64,000 bases of DNA, from positions 2,467,501-2,531,500 of the forward strand of contig CP000781.1 of NCBI GenBank assembly GCA_000017645.1. The letters run 5' to 3'. The notes below the pieces were generated by a model. It had not been told where the DNA came from, ran no database searches, and saw only the letters and a program-made list of their open reading frames with translations. How positions within the stretch are numbered: position 1 is the first letter of the stretch; each line of letters begins with the position of its first letter. Source of the DNA: Xanthobacter autotrophicus Py2 (GTDB lineage Bacteria > Pseudomonadota > Alphaproteobacteria > Rhizobiales > Xanthobacteraceae). Below are positions 1-10,496 of this stretch, one piece after another. Position numbers and translations under genes: made by a program.

Positions 1-2392
1 TGTTCATGAACTGGGTGAGCGCCGCGTTGACCTTCTTGTAGTCGAAGGCGCGGTAGGCGGCGCGGATCTCGCCGTCCAGCTCGACGAGGCGGTGGAGGAT
101 GTAGCGCTCCAGCGCCGGCATGTCGGCGAAGGCCACGTGCTCGGCCGGCCGGTCGTGGTGCAGGGAGCCCAGCAGCCAGCGGATGGTGTTGCGCAGCTTG
201 CGGTAGGTGTCGGCCGTGGTCTTCAGGATTTCCGGGCCGATGCGCAAATCGTCCGCATAGTCGGAGGCGCACACCCACAGGCGCAGGATATCGGCGCCGG
301 ACTGCTTGATCACGTCCTGCGGGGAAGTGACGTTGCCCAGCGACTTGGACATCTTGCGTCCGTCCTCGTCGAGCACGAACCCGTGGGTCAAAACCACATC
401 ATAGGGCGGGCGGCCGCGGGTGCCGCAGCTTTCCAGCAGCGAGGAATGGAACCAGCCGCGATGCTGGTCCGAGCCTTCCAGATACATCACCCGGTCGTTG
501 CCCTCGGGTGGGCGCGCCGCCTTCAGGTCCGGCCGCACCTCGAGGGTGAAGGCGTGGGTGGAGCCCGAGTCAAACCACACGTCGAGCACGTCCCGAACCA
601 TTTCCCAATGGTCGGGCTTCTCAACGAGGCCCGAGAGGAAGCGCTCCTTTGCGCCCTCCTTGAACCAGGCGTCTGCGCCCTCGGCGGCAAAGGCCTCGGC
701 GATGCGCGCGTTGACCTGCGGGTCCTTCAGGATCACCACTTCGCCGTAGGCATTTTCCTTCACGAACACGGCGATGGGTACGCCCCAGGCGCGCTGGCGC
801 GAGACCACCCAGTCCGGCCGGTTGGCGATCATGCCGGTGATGCGGTTCTCGCCCGCCGCCGGCACCCATTCCACCGTCCTGATGCCGGCGAGCGCGCGCT
901 CGCGCAGGGTGTCGGGCGCGTTGCCGGCGAGCGTCGCCGGGCGCGGCGCGGCGGTGCCGTCCGCAGTGCGGATGTCCTGGTCCATGGCGATGAACCATTG
1001 CGGCGTATTGCGGAAGATGACCGGCTTCTTGGAACGCCAGGAATGCGGATACTGGTGCTTCACCCGGCCCCGGGCGAGCAGGTTGCCGGCCTTGATCAGC
1101 GCGTCGATGACGGCGGTGTTGGCGTCGCCCTTCTCGCCCTTCTCGGTGATGACGCGCTTGCCCTCGAAGCCGGGGGCCTGCGCGGTGTAGAACGAGTCCG
1201 CGTCCACCGTGTAGGGAATGGCGGGGCTGATGCCGCGCTCCTCCAGCCAGCGGCGGTGCTGGGTCCAGATCTCGAAATCCTCGCGGCCGTGGCCGGGCGC
1301 GGTATGCACGAAGCCGGTGCCGGCATCGTCGGTGACATGGTCGCCGTCGAGCAGGGGGACCTGGAAGCTGTAGCCGAGGGCAGCGAGAGGGTGGGCGGTG
1401 ATGAGGCGCCCGAGCACGTCCGCCGGCACGTCGCCGCGCCGCGCGAATGTGGTCACGCGGGCCTGCTTGAACACATCTTCCGCCAGCTTGTCGGCGAGGA
1501 TGAGCTTGTCGCCGGCCTTGGCCCAGTTGTCGGCGGGAGCTTCCGTGACCTCGTAAAGACCATAGGAGATCTTGGACGAATAGGAGATGGCGCGGTTGCC
1601 AGGCAGCGTCCACGGGGTGGTGGTCCAGATGACGACCGTCGCACCCTTCAGCTCACCTTCAGAGGCCACCGGAAACTTCACCCACACCGTATCGCTGGTG
1701 AAATCCTGATACTCCACCTCGGCTTCGGCCAGCGCCGTCTTCTCCACCACCGACCACATCACCGGCTTGGAGCCACGGTACAACAGCCCGTTCTCGGCGA
1801 ACTTCATGATCTCGCGGGCAATCTGGGCTTCGGCCGCGAATGCCATGGTGGTGTAGGGGTGGTCCCAGTCTCCTTCCACGCCCAGGCGCTTGAATTCCTT
1901 GCGCTGCTCGGAAAGCCAGTGCTCGGCATAGGCGCGGCATTCCTGGCGGAAGGCCACCATGGCGGCGGCGTCGGTGAAGTCGGGCTTGGTCTTGCCCTTC
2001 TTGCGGTAATTGTCTTCCTCGATCTTCCACTCGATGGGCAGGCCGTGGCAGTCCCAGCCGGGCACGTAGTTCGAGTCATAGCCCAGCATCTGCTGGGAGC
2101 GCGTCACCACGTCCTTCAGGATCTTGTTGAGCGCGTGGCCGATATGGATGTTGCCGTTGGCATAGGGCGGGCCGTCGTGAAGCACGAAGCGGGCGCGGCC
2201 GCGACCCTGCTCGCGCAAGCGGCCGTAGAGGTCGGTGCGGGCCCAGCGGGCGAGCAGCTCCGGCTCCAGCTTCGGCAGGCCCGCGCGCATGGGGAACGCC
2301 GTCTGCGGCAGCAGCAGGGTCTTGGAATAGTCCGGGGCGGCGGACGCCTCAGCCGTGGCAGTGTCAGGTGCGGAAGAGTCAGGTGCGGTCAT
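1..2392 (-). CDS. ileS: Isoleucyl-tRNA synthetase, 3' end cut by window edge
   Basis: Class I aminoacyl-tRNA synthetase that charges tRNA-Ile with isoleucine in the cytoplasm and edits misactivated valine. About 797 codons are in the window. The reading frame is still open at position 1, so the C-terminal part, usually another 150-200 residues including the tRNA-binding and zinc region, lies outside. The HIGH signature is at residues 83-86 (context [10 protein letters not shown]). The KMSKS loop is at about residues 680-684. The long CP1 editing insertion lies between them. The N-terminal 20 residues are a low-complexity Ala/Ser/Pro/Thr extension, so a later start is possible, although the ATG at 2392 keeps the frame. 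Identification is certain; only the exact start is not. Confidence 0.97.
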   Translation of the reverse strand, partial: MTAPDSSAPDTATAEASAAPDYSKTLLLPQTAFPMRAGLPKLEPELLARWARTDLYGRLREQGRGRARFVLHDGPPYANGNIHIGHALNKILKDVVTRSQQMLGYDSNYVPGWDCHGLPIEWKIEEDNYRKKGKTKPDFTDAAAMVAFRQECRAYAEHWLSEQRKEFKRLGVEGDWDHPYTTMAFAAEAQIAREIMKFAENGLLYRGSKPVMWSVVEKTALAEAEVEYQDFTSDTVWVKFPVASEGELKGATVVIWTTTPWTLPGNRAISYSSKISYGLYEVTEAPADNWAKAGDKLILADKLAEDVFKQARVTTFARRGDVPADVLGRLITAHPLAALGYSFQVPLLDGDHVTDDAGTGFVHTAPGHGREDFEIWTQHRRWLEERGISPAIPYTVDADSFYTAQAPGFEGKRVITEKGEKGDANTAVIDALIKAGNLLARGRVKHQYPHSWRSKKPVIFRNTPQWFIAMDQDIRTADGTAAPRPATLAGNAPDTLRERALAGIRTVEWVPAAGENRITGMIANRPDWVVSRQRAWGVPIAVFVKENAYGEVVILKDPQVNARIAEAFAAEGADAWFKEGAKERFLSGLVEKPDHWEMVRDVLDVWFDSGSTHAFTLEVRPDLKAARPPEGNDRVMYLEGSDQHRGWFHSSLLESCGTRGRPPYDVVLTHGFVLDEDGRKMSKSLGNVTSPQDVIKQSGADILRLWVCASDYADDLRIGPEILKTTADTYRKLRNTIRWLLGSLHHDRPAEHVAFADMPALERYILHRLVELDGEIRAAYRAFDYKKVNAALTQFMN

Positions 2393-2760
2393 GGAATGCT
2401 CGGGGCATGAAATGTCGGATCAGGCGAAACAAACCCGGCGGCCCCCGCGCGCTCAGGCGCGCCGGCGGGGGGCCGGGCCGATAATTCGCGCCCCGCGGCG
2501 CGCGCCGGGACGGGGGAGCGCCCCGCCGAACTGGAAAGATCCGCACATGATCCGGCTTCTAGCAGGCGCCCCGTGCCGCGAAAAGCCCGCAGATGAGCGC
2601 AGCGGGAGCCGGCGAAGGGGCACGGCCTAAGCGGCACCCGGTCCGGTCCGCCTTTACGGCCATGAAAAAAGCCCCGGCACCAAGGTGCCGAGGCTCTTCT
2701 TCGTTCCCCTCTTTTATACCGGCGGGGCGGCGCACCCGAAGGCGCGCCGTCCCGGAAAGA
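2393..2760. other. Intergenic stretch between ileS and amtB
   Basis: 368 bases without a convincing gene. It holds the amtB terminator near 2664-2694 and, nearer ileS, a very GC-rich tract of C/G runs with no recognisable protein. The ileS promoter must lie here, but no clear -35/-10 pair was seen. Confidence 0.6.
2664..2694 (-). terminator. Rho-independent terminator of amtB
   Basis: On the minus strand a stem of GCC-x-CGGCACC type (arms 2671-2681 and 2684-2694, one mismatch, 2-nt loop) is followed by a run of six T residues (A-run at 2665-2670 on the plus strand). It lies about 66 bp after the amtB stop codon. Confidence 0.85.
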
Positions 2761-4257
2761 TCACGAGTGGTAGGCGCGCTCGCCGTGCTCGTTGATGTCG
2801 AGGCCCTCGCGCTCCACGTCGGTGGTGGGACGCAGGCCGACGATCACGGAGATGATGAACAAGATCACCGCGGTGCCGACACCCGACCACACGACGGTGA
2901 CGCCGACGGCCTTGAGCTGGGCGATGACCTGGGTGGCCATGTCGTAGGGGGCCACGGCACCGGTGGTGTAGTCGAAGATGCCGGTGCCGCCGAGGGCCGG
3001 GCTCACCAGGATGCCGGTGGCGATGGCGCCGACGATGCCGCCCACGCCATGCACGCCGAACACGTCGAGCGCGTCGTCATAGCCGAACGCGTTCTTGATG
3101 GCCGTGCAGAAGATGAAGCAGATGGGGCTGACGATGAGGCCCAGCACCAGCGAGCCCATGATGCCGGCGAAGCCCGACGGCGGCGTGACGGCCACGAGGC
3201 CGGCGACGATGCCCGAGGCGAGGCCCAGCATGGAGGGCTTACCCTTCACCAGCCATTCCACGAACATCCAGGAGATGGCCGCGGCGCAGGTGGCGATGAA
3301 GGTGTTCATCATGGCGAGCGCGGTGACCGCGTTGGCCTCGAGGTTGGAGCCGGCGTTGAAGCCGAACCAGCCGACCCACAGGAGGGAGGCGCCGACCATG
3401 GTGAGGGTCAGCGAGTGGGGCGAGAGCGCCTCCTTGCCGTAGCCCAGGCGCTTGCCGACCATGAGGCAGGCGACGAGGCCGGCGATACCGGCATTGATGT
3501 GCACCACGGTGCCGCCGGCGAAGTCGATGGCGCCGAGGGAGAAGATGTAGCCGGCGTCGGCCAGCACGCTGTCGAGGGCGGCCTGGGCGGCGGTCTTGGC
3601 GGCGCCGTCAGCGGCGGCAGCCACGGCCTTGGCGGCGGCGTCGATGGCATCCGGGCCGGCCCAGTACCACACCATGTGCGCGACCGGGAAGTACACGAAG
3701 GTCACCCACAGCGGCACGAACAGCACCACGGCGGTGAACTTGGTGCGCTCCGCGAACGCGCCGAAGATCAGCGCGGGGGTGATCATCGCGAAGGTCATCT
3801 GGAACGCGATGTACACCAGCTCGGGAATGGCGACGCCCACCGAGAAGGTGGCGGCCAGCGATTCGCCGGTCACGCCCGACAGGAACGCCTTGGAGAAGCC
3901 GCCGATGAAGGGCGAGCCGCCGGTGAAGGCGAGGGAGTAGCCGTACAGCACCCAGATGAGGCCGACGATGGCCACGCAGTAGCCGACCTGCATGAGCATG
4001 GACAGCATGTTCTTGGCGCGCAGGAGGCCACCGTAGAACAGGAACAGGCCGGGCACCGACATCATGAGCACGAGCAGCGAGGACGTGAGCATCCACGCCA
4101 CGTCGCCCTTGTTCACGGTGGGGGCCGCCGCGGCGGCAGCGGCGGTCGTGGTGGCATCGGCGGCAGGTGCGGCCGTCTGGGCCAGCACCGGCAAGGCGAA
4201 TGCCGTTGCCAGGAGAAGCGCGGGAATCCCCACGCGGGACCACGTCTTGGACGTCAT
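2761..4257 (-). CDS. amtB: Ammonium transporter Amt
   Basis: Inner-membrane ammonium channel of the Amt/Mep/Rh family, 498 aa. A cleavable N-terminal signal (hydrophobic stretch ending in VLAQ) is followed by an Ala-rich linker and then about 11 membrane segments. Family landmarks are the GGLLRAKN loop, the NAGIAGLVA and VGWFGFNAGS stretches and a C-terminal tail with DVEREGLDINEHGE, the part that interacts with PII. The start at 4257 is chosen because GGAG lies 9 nt upstream and because the signal peptide begins there; an in-frame ATG at 4290 would add 11 polar residues. It lies 29 bp downstream of glnK and is almost certainly cotranscribed, with GlnK gating the channel under nitrogen sufficiency. 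Confidence 0.95.
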   Translation of the reverse strand: MTSKTWSRVGIPALLLATAFALPVLAQTAAPAADATTTAAAAAAAPTVNKGDVAWMLTSSLLVLMMSVPGLFLFYGGLLRAKNMLSMLMQVGYCVAIVGLIWVLYGYSLAFTGGSPFIGGFSKAFLSGVTGESLAATFSVGVAIPELVYIAFQMTFAMITPALIFGAFAERTKFTAVVLFVPLWVTFVYFPVAHMVWYWAGPDAIDAAAKAVAAAADGAAKTAAQAALDSVLADAGYIFSLGAIDFAGGTVVHINAGIAGLVACLMVGKRLGYGKEALSPHSLTLTMVGASLLWVGWFGFNAGSNLEANAVTALAMMNTFIATCAAAISWMFVEWLVKGKPSMLGLASGIVAGLVAVTPPSGFAGIMGSLVLGLIVSPICFIFCTAIKNAFGYDDALDVFGVHGVGGIVGAIATGILVSPALGGTGIFDYTTGAVAPYDMATQVIAQLKAVGVTVVWSGVGTAVILFIISVIVGLRPTTDVEREGLDINEHGERAYHS

Positions 4258-4286
4258 GGATGAAAGCTCCGTCGAATGAGAAAGGC

Positions 4287-4769
<483 letters not shown>

Positions 4770-4781
4770 TCATAGGGGCGG

Positions 4782-4795
4782 GCAATCGCCGTGCC
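4782..4795 (-). promoter_or_regulatory. Sigma-54 promoter of glnK-amtB
   Basis: The minus strand reads GGCACG-GCGA-TTGC, with the invariant GG and GC dinucleotides exactly 10 nt apart as RpoN promoters require. It lies about 157 bp upstream of the glnK start codon, leaving a long leader. A clear NtrC palindrome was not found by eye. Confidence 0.75.
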
Positions 4796-4940
4796 TATTT
4801 TTAGGCCACGCAGCGGAAGGGCAGGGGTTCGCCGCCAACTTGCCGCTTTTTTTGCCTAATTATTGATCTTAACGCACAAGGGATTGGCACGCCGTCTTCG
4901 CAGCCGCGAGATAGAGTGTTTCAATACCGTTTCGGGCTCT

Positions 4941-5813
4941 TCAGCGGGGGCTGACGGGCCGCATCAGGCCCTCTTGTGCCGCTGAAGCCACCAGCGTGCC
5001 GTCCCGGGTGAAGATTTCACCGCGGCAAAAACCGCGTGCACCGGCGGCCGTGGGGCTCTCCTGGGTGTAGAGCAGCCAGTCGTCGGCCCGGAACGGGCGG
5101 TGGAACCACAGGGCATGGTCGAGGCTCGCCACCTGCATGTCGCGGTCGAAGACCGACTTGCCGTGCGGCAAAAGGGCCGCCTGGAGCAGCGCGAGGTCCG
5201 AAGCGTAGGCAAGCACCGCCTGATGTGTGGGCAGATCGTCCGGCAGCGGGCCGCGGGTGCGCAGCCACATGCTGGGCCGGGCGCCGGGCGCGCCGAGATA
5301 GGCGGGGTCGAGGCTGGTGGGCTTCACCTCCAACGGCCGCAGCGCCATCCAGTCTCGCTTGGCGGCGGCGGGAAAACGCGCCATCAGCTTGTCGCGCCAG
5401 GCATCGTCGGAGGGCAGGTCCTCCGGCGCCGGCACGTCCGGCATGGCGCCCTGGTGGTGCAGCCCTTCTTCCACCACCTGGAACGACACCGCCATGCTGA
5501 AGATGGCCTGGCCGTGCTGGATCGCCACCACGCGGCGGGTGGTGAAGGAGCGCCCATCGCGGATGCGGTCCACATCGTAGATGATGGGCACGCGGGGATC
5601 ACCGCCCAGCAGGAAATAGCCGTGCAGCGAATGGGTGACGCGCTCGGCCTCCACCGTGCGCCGCGCCGCCACCAGCGCCTGCGCTACCACCTGCCCGCCG
5701 AACACCCGGCCCCCGTCCGGGGTGACGGTGCGACCGCGGAACAGGTTGATTTCAAGGGGTTCGAGGTCGAGGATGCCCAAAAGCGTATCCACGTCGGACG
5801 GTGATCCGGTCAT
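4941..5813 (-). CDS. tesB: Acyl-CoA thioesterase II
   Basis: Double-hotdog thioesterase that hydrolyses medium- and long-chain acyl-CoA to free fatty acid and CoA in the cytoplasm. It is 290 aa, the usual TesB length. Family stretches are FRGRTVTPDGGRVFGGQVVAQAL near the N-terminus, SLHGYFLLGGDP, the DGRSFTTRRVVAIQHG repeat, and SLDHALWFHRPFRADDWLLY in the second hotdog. The start at 5813 (MTGSPSDVDTLL) is preferred because it begins just before the conserved domain. An ATG at 5885 would add 24 non-conserved residues, and neither start has a strong ribosome-binding site. It appears to be a stand-alone gene, divergent from the UbiH-family gene. Confidence 0.92.
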   Translation of the reverse strand: MTGSPSDVDTLLGILDLEPLEINLFRGRTVTPDGGRVFGGQVVAQALVAARRTVEAERVTHSLHGYFLLGGDPRVPIIYDVDRIRDGRSFTTRRVVAIQHGQAIFSMAVSFQVVEEGLHHQGAMPDVPAPEDLPSDDAWRDKLMARFPAAAKRDWMALRPLEVKPTSLDPAYLGAPGARPSMWLRTRGPLPDDLPTHQAVLAYASDLALLQAALLPHGKSVFDRDMQVASLDHALWFHRPFRADDWLLYTQESPTAAGARGFCRGEIFTRDGTLVASAAQEGLMRPVSPR

Positions 5814-6019
5814 AGGGCTTGGCTCGCTGAAAACGCCGGCGCGCAGTGCGCTCCGGAGGGAAGGGATGGGGTCCGAACACGCCATGCTCGCGCGGATTGC
5901 GTCAAGTCCCTTTGCGTCAGCCGCCTTCCCTTTAGGGTGGGACGAAGCGCGGCGGAACGGATAGAGGATCGGCGCCGGCCGGCGGGCCCGCCGCGAAACA
6001 GGTTCGAGGGAGTGAAGCG

Positions 6020-7312
6020 ATGACCGGGCTGACCATGTCCGAGCCTCAGGCCGAGATGCCGCACGCCGGAGCCGGCTTTGCCGCCACCGCGGCCGCGCCG
6101 CGTGCGGACGTGGCCATCGTCGGTGGCGGGCTCGCCGGCCTCAGCCTTGCGCTCGCCCTGCGCCAGGGGCTGGGGCCTGATGCCGACATCGTGCTGTTCG
6201 ACCCCTATTTGTCCCACGCCACGGTGGATGACGGCCGCTGCTCGGCCATCGCCGCCGGTGCGCGGCGCATGCTCACCACCCTCGGTGTGTGGCAGCACGT
6301 GGGTGCCAAGGCCCAGCCCATCCAGGCCATGGTGGTCACCGACAGCCGCACCAAGGACGTGGCGCGCCCCACCTTCCTGACCTTCGACGGCGATGTGGAG
6401 CCGGGCGAGGCCTTCGCCCACATGGTGCCCAACGCCGACCTGCAGTACGCCCTCATCGATGCGGCGCGCTCCGCCGGCATCGACCTGCGCGCCCAGTCCG
6501 TGGACGATTTCACCGCCGACCGTTCCGGCGTGAGCCTTTCCGCCGCCGGGGCGCCGACGCTTCGGGCCCAGCTTCTGGTGGCTTGCGATGGCGCCAAGTC
6601 GCGCATCCGCGGCATGGCCGGCATCGCCAATGTGGCCTGGGGCTATGGCCAGAGCGGCATCACCTTCGCGGTGGAGCACGAACGGCCCCACGAGGGCCGG
6701 GCGGAAGAGCATTTTTTGCCCCCCGGCCCGTTCGCCATCCTGCCCTTGCCAGGCAACCGCTCCTCCATCGTGTGGACCGAGCGCACGGAGGATGCCGAGC
6801 GCATCGTGGGACTGCCGTCCATCGTCTTCCAGGAAGAGCTGGAGCAGCGATTCGGCCACCGGCTCGGCTGGGTGAAGCCGGTGACCAAGCCGCGTGCCTA
6901 TCCTTTGGGCTTCGCCATGGCGCGCAGCTTCATCGGCGAGCGCCTCGCTTTGGTGGGGGATGCGGCCCATCTCATCCACCCCATTGCCGGGCAGGGGCTC
7001 AACATGGGCCTGCGCGACGTGGCGGCACTGGCCGAGGCGGTGACGGACGCCGCGCGGGTGGGCCTCGATTTCGCCGGGCCGGCGGTGCTGGAGCGCTATC
7101 AGCGCTGGCGGCGGTTCGACACCTTGGCCATGGGCGTCGCGACAGACGGGCTCAACCGGCTGTTCTCGAACCGCTCCGACGCCCTGCGCGCGGTGCGCGA
7201 CCTCGGGCTCGGCCTCGTGGACCGGATGCCGCGCCTCAAGGGCCTGTTCATCCGCGACGCAGCGGGCCTCACCGGGCAGGTGCCGAAGCTGCTGCGGGGC
7301 GAGGCGCTTTAG
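6020..7312 (+). CDS. FAD-dependent UbiH/UbiF/Coq6-family ubiquinone hydroxylase
   Basis: Flavoprotein monooxygenase that probably hydroxylates the aromatic ring of a ubiquinone precursor using O2 and NADPH. It is 430 aa. The dinucleotide-binding motif VAIVGGGLAGLSLALAL is at about residues 32-48. The DG motif is at VACDGAKSRIR, and the second FAD motif is LALVGDAAHLIHPIAGQGLN. The start at 6020 is preceded by AGGGAG. Alphaproteobacteria carry a varying set of UbiH-like enzymes (UbiH, UbiF, UbiL), and which ring carbon this one acts on cannot be read from the sequence. Its neighbour on the opposite strand is a Trm112-like protein. Confidence 0.9.
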   Translation: MTGLTMSEPQAEMPHAGAGFAATAAAPRADVAIVGGGLAGLSLALALRQGLGPDADIVLFDPYLSHATVDDGRCSAIAAGARRMLTTLGVWQHVGAKAQPIQAMVVTDSRTKDVARPTFLTFDGDVEPGEAFAHMVPNADLQYALIDAARSAGIDLRAQSVDDFTADRSGVSLSAAGAPTLRAQLLVACDGAKSRIRGMAGIANVAWGYGQSGITFAVEHERPHEGRAEEHFLPPGPFAILPLPGNRSSIVWTERTEDAERIVGLPSIVFQEELEQRFGHRLGWVKPVTKPRAYPLGFAMARSFIGERLALVGDAAHLIHPIAGQGLNMGLRDVAALAEAVTDAARVGLDFAGPAVLERYQRWRRFDTLAMGVATDGLNRLFSNRSDALRAVRDLGLGLVDRMPRLKGLFIRDAAGLTGQVPKLLRGEAL

Positions 7313-7356
7313 AGATCCGCTCCCCGCTCAGGGGGCAGGGCGCGGATGCCCTGTCC

Positions 7357-7569
7357 TCAGCGGGAGAGTTCGCTCTCGTCGAGCTTGCGGGCCTCGTCGG
7401 CCAGCATGATCGGGATGCCGTCGCGGATGGGATAGGCGAGGCGCGCGGCGCGGGAGACCAGCTCCTGGCGCTCGCGGTCATATTCCAGCGGCGCCTTGGT
7501 GAGAGGGCACACCAGGATTTCGAGCAGCTTGGGGTCCACGTCGTGGCCGGGGCGCTGGGCTTGGATCAT
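7357..7569 (-). CDS. Trm112 family protein (YcaR-like)
   Basis: 70-aa protein of the UPF0434/Trm112 family. It carries the core [19 protein letters not shown] and then an [14 protein letters not shown] motif, both hallmarks of the family. Eukaryotic and archaeal Trm112 activates methyltransferases; the bacterial role is less clear. The start at 7569 gives the standard length. The upstream in-frame extension to 7779 is Arg/Pro-rich and not conserved. Only one of the usual zinc-binding cysteines (in LVCPL) is visible, as is common in proteobacterial members. Confidence 0.9.
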   Translation of the reverse strand: MIQAQRPGHDVDPKLLEILVCPLTKAPLEYDRERQELVSRAARLAYPIRDGIPIMLADEARKLDESELSR

Positions 7570-7860
7570 CGCAACACTCGTCAGGGCGTTTTCAGGCGCG
7601 GCGCAGACCGGCTCGCGTGCAGAAAACGCATTGGACACCAGCCGGCGCGGGCCGGCGTCATGAAGAAACGCGAGGCTGCGCCGGATCGCCCCGCTGCGGG
7701 GCGGCGCCACCATAGCGGGGGCGGGCGGGCGTTTCACCCCCAATCTGGTTCGATCCATCAGGCCCGCTGATGCAGGCATCAGCCGGATTCGTTATCGCCG
7801 GGGCCGCCGGTCCCCTAAGCAGCGGGGGCCACCACCGGCAGCACGCGTTACAAGGCACCC

Positions 7861-8787
7861 ATGGACCGCCGCCCGAATCGCCAATCGCCCCTTGGGCTTG
7901 TCCTCGGCCTCGTCGCCGTCGTCATGTTCGGCGCGACGCTGCCCATGACGCGGCTCGCCCTGCACGACCTCAGCCCCTGGTTCATCAGCTTCGGCCGCGC
8001 GGCGCTGGCCGGCTTCTGCGCGCTCGCGGTGGTGCTCGTGCTGCGCCGGCCGTGGCCGTTCGGCGCGCGCGAGACCCGGCGTGACCTCGCGCTGGCCACC
8101 CTTGCTCTGGTGTTCGGCTTTCCCATCCTCATCGGGGTCGCGACCCAGACTGTCCCGGCGGCCCATGGCGGCATCGTGCTCGGCCTCCTGCCGTTGTGCA
8201 CCGCCATCGCCGCCACGGTGCTCGCGGGAGAGCGTCCCGGCCTCGGCCTGTTCGCGGCCAGCGCGGCGGGGGCGGGGCTGGTGGCCGCCTTCGCCCTGCG
8301 CAACGGCGCCGCGGGCGGGTTCGGCTATGGCGACATGCTGCTCTTCCTCGCCGTGGTGATCTGCGCCGCCGGCTATGCCGTTTCCGGGCGTCTCGCCCGG
8401 CGCATGGCGGGTTGGGAGGTGATCGCCTTCATGCTCATCCTCGCCCTGCCGGTCACGGTGCCGGCGGCGCTCCTGACCTTTCCGTGGGGGCGGGAGGTGA
8501 CGGGCGAATCGTGGGCGGCGCTGATCTATCTCGGCCTGTTCAGCCAGTTCATCGGCTTCTTTTTCTGGAATGCCGGGCTGGCGCTGGGCGGCATCGCGCG
8601 GGTGGGGCAGATGCAGTTGCTCCAGACCTTCGTCACGGTGGGCCTCGCCTGGCCCATCAACGGCGAGCGGCCCGATGCGGAGACCCTGCTGTTCGCCCTT
8701 GCCGTGGCCGTGGTGGTGGCGCTGGCCCAGCGGGCGGGCCGGCGGCGGCCGGTGGCCTCTGCCGTCGATCCGGCGGGACCTGCCTGA
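7861..8787 (+). CDS. EamA/DMT-superfamily transporter
   Basis: 308-aa inner-membrane protein with ten predicted helices arranged as two EamA repeats (about residues 10-145 and 155-295). Visible repeat features are GLVLGLVAVVMFGATLPMTRLAL at the start, a GLLPLCTAIAATVLAGERP loop, and a second-half segment LALGGIARVGQMQLLQTFVTV. Members export amino acids or other metabolites, and the substrate here is unknown. AAGG lies 7 nt before the ATG. A strong hairpin terminator separates it from the convergent asd gene. Confidence 0.88.
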   Translation: MDRRPNRQSPLGLVLGLVAVVMFGATLPMTRLALHDLSPWFISFGRAALAGFCALAVVLVLRRPWPFGARETRRDLALATLALVFGFPILIGVATQTVPAAHGGIVLGLLPLCTAIAATVLAGERPGLGLFAASAAGAGLVAAFALRNGAAGGFGYGDMLLFLAVVICAAGYAVSGRLARRMAGWEVIAFMLILALPVTVPAALLTFPWGREVTGESWAALIYLGLFSQFIGFFFWNAGLALGGIARVGQMQLLQTFVTVGLAWPINGERPDAETLLFALAVAVVVALAQRAGRRRPVASAVDPAGPA

Positions 8788-8801
8788 GGCCCCAAACGAA
8801 A

Positions 8802-8823
8802 ACGGCCCTCCGAAGAGGGCCGT
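8802..8823. terminator. Hairpin between convergent EamA and asd genes
   Basis: A perfect 9-bp stem (ACGGCCCTC / GAGGGCCGT) with a CGAA tetraloop lies 14 bp after the EamA stop and 30 bp after the asd stop on the other strand. The flanks are A-rich on the asd side (minus strand reads TTTTCG), so it can serve both genes. It lacks a long U-tract on the plus strand. Confidence 0.7.
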
Positions 8824-8853
8824 TCACAGTCTTCAGGGAAAGCGCAGGCGCCC

Positions 8854-9888
8854 TCAGGCTGCCTTGCTGCGGGCAGTGATGAGCTTGCGGTTCACCAGCA
8901 CCTCGGCGATCTGCACCGCGTTGAGGGCTGCGCCCTTGCGCAGGTTATCGGACACGCACCAGAAGTTGATGGCGTTGTCCACGGTCGGGTCATCGCGCAG
9001 GCGCGAGATGAAGGTGGCGTCCTCGCCGGCGGCCTCGTGCGGGGTGGCGTAGCCGCCCGGCTCACGGGTGTCGATGACGAGGATACCCGGGGCCTCGCGC
9101 AGGATCTTGCGCGCGTCCTCGGCGGACAGCTCCTTCTCGAACTCGACGTTCACCGATTCCGAGTGGGAGATGAACACCGGCACACGCACGCAGGTGGCCG
9201 TGAGCTTGATCTTCGGATCGAGGATCTTCTTGGTCTCGGCCACCATCTTCCACTCTTCCTTGGTCGAGCCGTCGTCGAGGAAGACGTCGATCTGGGGAAT
9301 GAGGTTGAAGGCGATGCGCTTGGGGAACTTCTTCGGCTCCACCGGATCGGAGACGAAGATCGCCCGGGTCTGGGTGAACAGCTCGTCCATGGCGTCCTTG
9401 CCGGCGCCGGAGACGGACTGGTAGGTGGAAACCACCACGCGCTTGATGGTGGCGGCATCGTGCAGCGGCTTCAGCGCCACCACCAACTGCGCCGTGGAGC
9501 AGTTGGGATTGGCGATGATGTTCTTCTTGGTGAAGTCGACGATGGCGTCCGCATTCACCTCGGGCACGATCAGCGGCACGTCCGGATCCATGCGCCACTG
9601 GGACGAATTGTCGATGACGACGCAGCCCTGCGCGCCGATCTTCGGCGACCATTCCTTCGACACGGCACCGCCTGCCGACATCAGGCAGATGTCGGTGTCG
9701 GAGAAGTCGTAGGTTTCGAGCGCCTTCACCTTGAGGGTTTTGTCACCGAAGGAGACTTCCACGCCCTGCGAGCGGCGCGAAGCAAGCGCCACAACCTCGT
9801 CCGCGGGAAAGCCCCGCTCGGCGAGGATCGAGAGGATCTCCCGGCCCACGTTGCCCGTGGCGCCGACGACGGCGACCTTGTAACCCAT
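8854..9888 (-). CDS. asd: Aspartate-semialdehyde dehydrogenase
   Basis: NADPH-dependent enzyme that converts aspartyl-4-phosphate to aspartate semialdehyde, the branch point to lysine/diaminopimelate, threonine and methionine. It is 344 aa, the normal length. It begins with a Rossmann motif VAVVGATGNVGREIL. The catalytic cysteine is in IIANPNCSTAQLV, followed by STYQSVSGAGKDAMDEL. The substrate-binding histidine is probably in VFISHSESVNVEF. GAGG lies upstream of the ATG at 9888. It is convergent with the EamA gene across the hairpin at 8802. The family assignment is secure. Confidence 0.96.
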   Translation of the reverse strand: MGYKVAVVGATGNVGREILSILAERGFPADEVVALASRRSQGVEVSFGDKTLKVKALETYDFSDTDICLMSAGGAVSKEWSPKIGAQGCVVIDNSSQWRMDPDVPLIVPEVNADAIVDFTKKNIIANPNCSTAQLVVALKPLHDAATIKRVVVSTYQSVSGAGKDAMDELFTQTRAIFVSDPVEPKKFPKRIAFNLIPQIDVFLDDGSTKEEWKMVAETKKILDPKIKLTATCVRVPVFISHSESVNVEFEKELSAEDARKILREAPGILVIDTREPGGYATPHEAAGEDATFISRLRDDPTVDNAINFWCVSDNLRKGAALNAVQIAEVLVNRKLITARSKAA

Positions 9889-10134
9889 GATATTCCTCGG
9901 GATCTGCCGGCCCTGCTGGCCGGAACGGGGGTTTTAGGCCGAACGGCCCGCGCTTGCAAACTGAAGATTCCGCGAGCGCGCACAGCGACCTTGCGGAGAA
10001 CTGTTGCGCCAGCGCAACGCGCCGCACCGTCCGTTCGGGGAACATCGCCCTGTGCCCCTGCGTTTCCTTGCACCTGGGGCAAGAGTGTCCTAATTCAGGC
10101 AGGGGCGGCGGCTGTGCCGTTTCGGGAGGATGTC

Positions 10135-10470
10135 ATGCGTGTCGCGCCGTACTTCACCATCGCCGCGGCGTTCCGGCTGGCGCTCGCGGTGACGTCCGCG
10201 GTGGCGCTGACGGGCGTCGCCTCTGTCGTTGCGGCGGATGACGCCTCGGCCCAGACCGCCGTCAAGAAGCGCAGCCGCATCGAGATCACCCGCCGCTCCT
10301 ATCTGGATGCCGGCACCGTGGTGAAGCCCGGGTCCAAGTCCTATCTGGACTATGCCCTGCCGCCCGGCTGGTTCTACCCGACCTACGACGGCGGCGGCGC
10401 CTCCGGCACCGGCCCCATCAGCGGCATCCGTTCTCCGCTGCCCGGCCCGTTCGATCTGCCGGGCTTCTGA
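10135..10470 (+). CDS. Small exported hypothetical protein
   Basis: 111-aa protein with an N-terminal signal sequence (hydrophobic core about residues 8-34, ending ASAQ). The mature part is short, basic and then Pro/Gly/Tyr-rich, with two SYLD repeats (RRSYLDAGTVV and KSYLDYALPPGW) and a C-terminal GIRSPLPGPFDLPGF. A strong ribosome-binding site GGGAGGA precedes the ATG. Proteins of this look, short secreted and LPP/GW-rich, are frequent in Hyphomicrobiales and have no known function. A good terminator follows, so it is a monocistronic gene. Confidence 0.8.
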   Translation: MRVAPYFTIAAAFRLALAVTSAVALTGVASVVAADDASAQTAVKKRSRIEITRRSYLDAGTVVKPGSKSYLDYALPPGWFYPTYDGGGASGTGPISGIRSPLPGPFDLPGF

Positions 10471-10496
10471 TCCGTCGAGGCTGGACGGCTGGAAAG

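Noticed and set aside
92..2410. Long open frame on the plus strand across ileS (772 codons)
   Set aside because: It is antisense to a clear isoleucyl-tRNA synthetase; its composition (Gly/Ala/Val/Arg/His-rich) is a high-GC shadow and no domain is visible.
2593..4263. 556-codon plus-strand frame across amtB
   Set aside because: Antisense shadow of amtB; Gly/Asp/His/Glu-rich repeats with no structure or start signals.
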